This document shows positions 4,757-5,486 of a stretch of 5,486 nucleotides of DNA, in pieces (position 1 is the first letter of the stretch; every line of letters begins with the position of its first letter). Origin of the DNA: Lachnospiraceae bacterium (GTDB lineage Bacteria > Bacillota_A > Clostridia > Lachnospirales > Lachnospiraceae). The DNA lies in the NCBI GenBank assembly GCA_017523185.1, contig JAFWXB010000357.1, positions 1 to 5,486 of the forward strand, given 5' to 3'. A model generated the notes under the pieces. That model was not told the DNA's origin. It saw nothing but the letters and a program-made list of their open reading frames with translations, and did not search any database. The translations under genes were made by a program, and so were the position numbers.

Positions 4757-5469
4757 AAATATTAGGAATCGAAAGTTCAGGACTTGTAGCAAGTATTGCA
4801 GTAATGGAAGATGACAATTTGCTTGGCGAATATACCATGAATCATAAAAAAACACATTCGCAAACACTTCTTCCAATGTTAGATGAACTTGTAAAAATGA
4901 TAGAATTGGATTTAAAAACCATAGATGCAATTGCAGTATCAAAAGGACCGGGTTCATTTACAGGGCTTCGTATTGGTTCTGCGACAGCCAAAGGGCTAGG
5001 ATTGGCATTAGAAAAGCCTATTATTCCGGTAGAAACCATAGATGCTATGGCATATAATCTTTGGGGTGTTGAAAAATTGATTTGTCCGATTATGGACGCA
5101 AGAAATAGGCAAGTATATACAGGATTATATACATTTAAAAACGGCAATTTAATTACACATATACCACAATGTATTGTGCCAATTACAGAAATTATAGAAA
5201 ACATCAATCAAACAGGAAAAGAAGTGATTTTCTTAGGTGATGGCGTTGTAGTATTAAAACAAGAAATTGCAGAACATATCACAGTACCATATAAATTTGC
5301 ACCGATTCAAAGCAATCGTCAGCGAGCAGCAAGTGTAGCAGCACTTGGAGCAGTTTTATATCAACAAGGAGTTACAGAAACTGCTGCTGAACACAAACCG
5401 GACTATCTTCGTGTCTCACAAGCAGAGCGTGAACTCAAAGAAAAAGAACGGAGTTTTCAAATATGTTAA
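4753..5469 (+). CDS. tsaB: tRNA t6A biosynthesis protein TsaB
   Basis: This 238-residue cytoplasmic protein of the ASKHA fold forms the scaffold dimer with TsaD in the bacterial t6A threonylcarbamoyl-transfer complex and recruits TsaE. It begins with the typical phosphate-1 type strand ILGIESSGLVASIAVM (3-18). The family hallmark KGPGSFTGLRIGSATAKGLGLA has G65-P66-G67-S68-F69-T70-G71. Further blocks are THSQTLLPMLDEL near 35-47 and PIMDARNRQVYTGLY near 114-128. TsaB resembles TsaD but lacks its metal-binding histidines, and none are seen in the matching place here. It starts at GTG 4753 with AGAGG (4741-4745) 7 nt upstream, and overlaps tsaE. Its 3' end overlaps the next ORF by 7 bp. Length matches the family. 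Confidence 0.96.
   Translation: MKILGIESSGLVASIAVMEDDNLLGEYTMNHKKTHSQTLLPMLDELVKMIELDLKTIDAIAVSKGPGSFTGLRIGSATAKGLGLALEKPIIPVETIDAMAYNLWGVEKLICPIMDARNRQVYTGLYTFKNGNLITHIPQCIVPITEIIENINQTGKEVIFLGDGVVVLKQEIAEHITVPYKFAPIQSNRQRAASVAALGAVLYQQGVTETAAEHKPDYLRVSQAERELKEKERSFQIC
5449..5453 (+). promoter_or_regulatory. ribosome binding site for the downstream partial gene
   Basis: CGGAG lies inside the tsaB 3' end, 9 nt before ATG 5463, supporting a real start there. Confidence 0.65.
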
Positions 5470-5486
5470 TTCGCCATATGACATCA
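5463..5486 (+). CDS. rimI: start of a probable ribosomal protein S18 alanine N-acetyltransferase (RimI), cut by window end
   Basis: Only eight codons are visible, reading MLIRHMTS. They overlap the tsaB stop by 7 bp and have a ribosome site at 5449-5453. RimI proteins commonly begin with a hydrophobic strand of the form M-I/L-I-R-x-M-T before the acetyltransferase fold. The order tsaE-tsaB-rimI, often followed by tsaD, is widespread in Firmicutes. The reading frame is seen directly. The identity is inference from operon context plus a short N-terminal match; another GNAT-family gene cannot be excluded. Confidence 0.75.

Overview
The window is AT-rich with low-GC Firmicute features: strong AGGAG-type ribosome sites, GTG alternative starts, terminators with long U-tracts, and an FMN riboswitch ahead of a stand-alone riboflavin S-component. 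The gene content (Tex, a DHH phosphoesterase, RibU, a YcxB-like protein, TsaE-TsaB-RimI) fits an anaerobic clostridium, and Lachnospiraceae is my best guess. That assignment is inferred from style and gene set, not from a database match. All genes lie on the + strand.

Layout. 1-1281: the C-terminal part of the RNA-binding transcription accessory protein Tex, cut by the window start. 1282-1428: a short AT-rich gap with a possible extended -10 promoter and a 12-codon mini-ORF touching the next start. 1429-2349: a DHH/DHHA1 phosphoesterase of uncertain substrate, closed by a good intrinsic terminator (2357-2395). 2422-2964: the roughly 500-nt leader of ribU, with a promoter, a complete FMN aptamer (2471-2610), about 170 nt of very AT-rich sequence, an intrinsic terminator (2785-2817) and two further perfect hairpins. 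2965-3576: ribU. 3573-3690: a near-ideal promoter overlapping the ribU stop, followed at once by a short sequence ending in a 16-bp perfect hairpin with a U-tract. This could be a small RNA or an attenuated leader. 3692-3762: an AT-rich inverted repeat. 3791-5486: a tightly packed gene string of a YcxB-like membrane protein, tsaE, tsaB and the first codons of a probable rimI.

How the genes work together. RibU imports riboflavin. FMN made from it should bind the aptamer and lower ribU expression, with the terminator at 2785-2817 as the likely switch. TsaE and TsaB belong to the machinery that makes N6-threonylcarbamoyladenosine (t6A) at position 37 of ANN-decoding tRNAs. RimI acetylates ribosomal protein S18 and is commonly encoded beside them.

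I found no mobile element, CRISPR array, tRNA or rRNA. The chromosomal genes are conventional. The least explained material is the RNA-level structure in the intergenic regions, chiefly 3573-3690 and the unusually long ribU leader.
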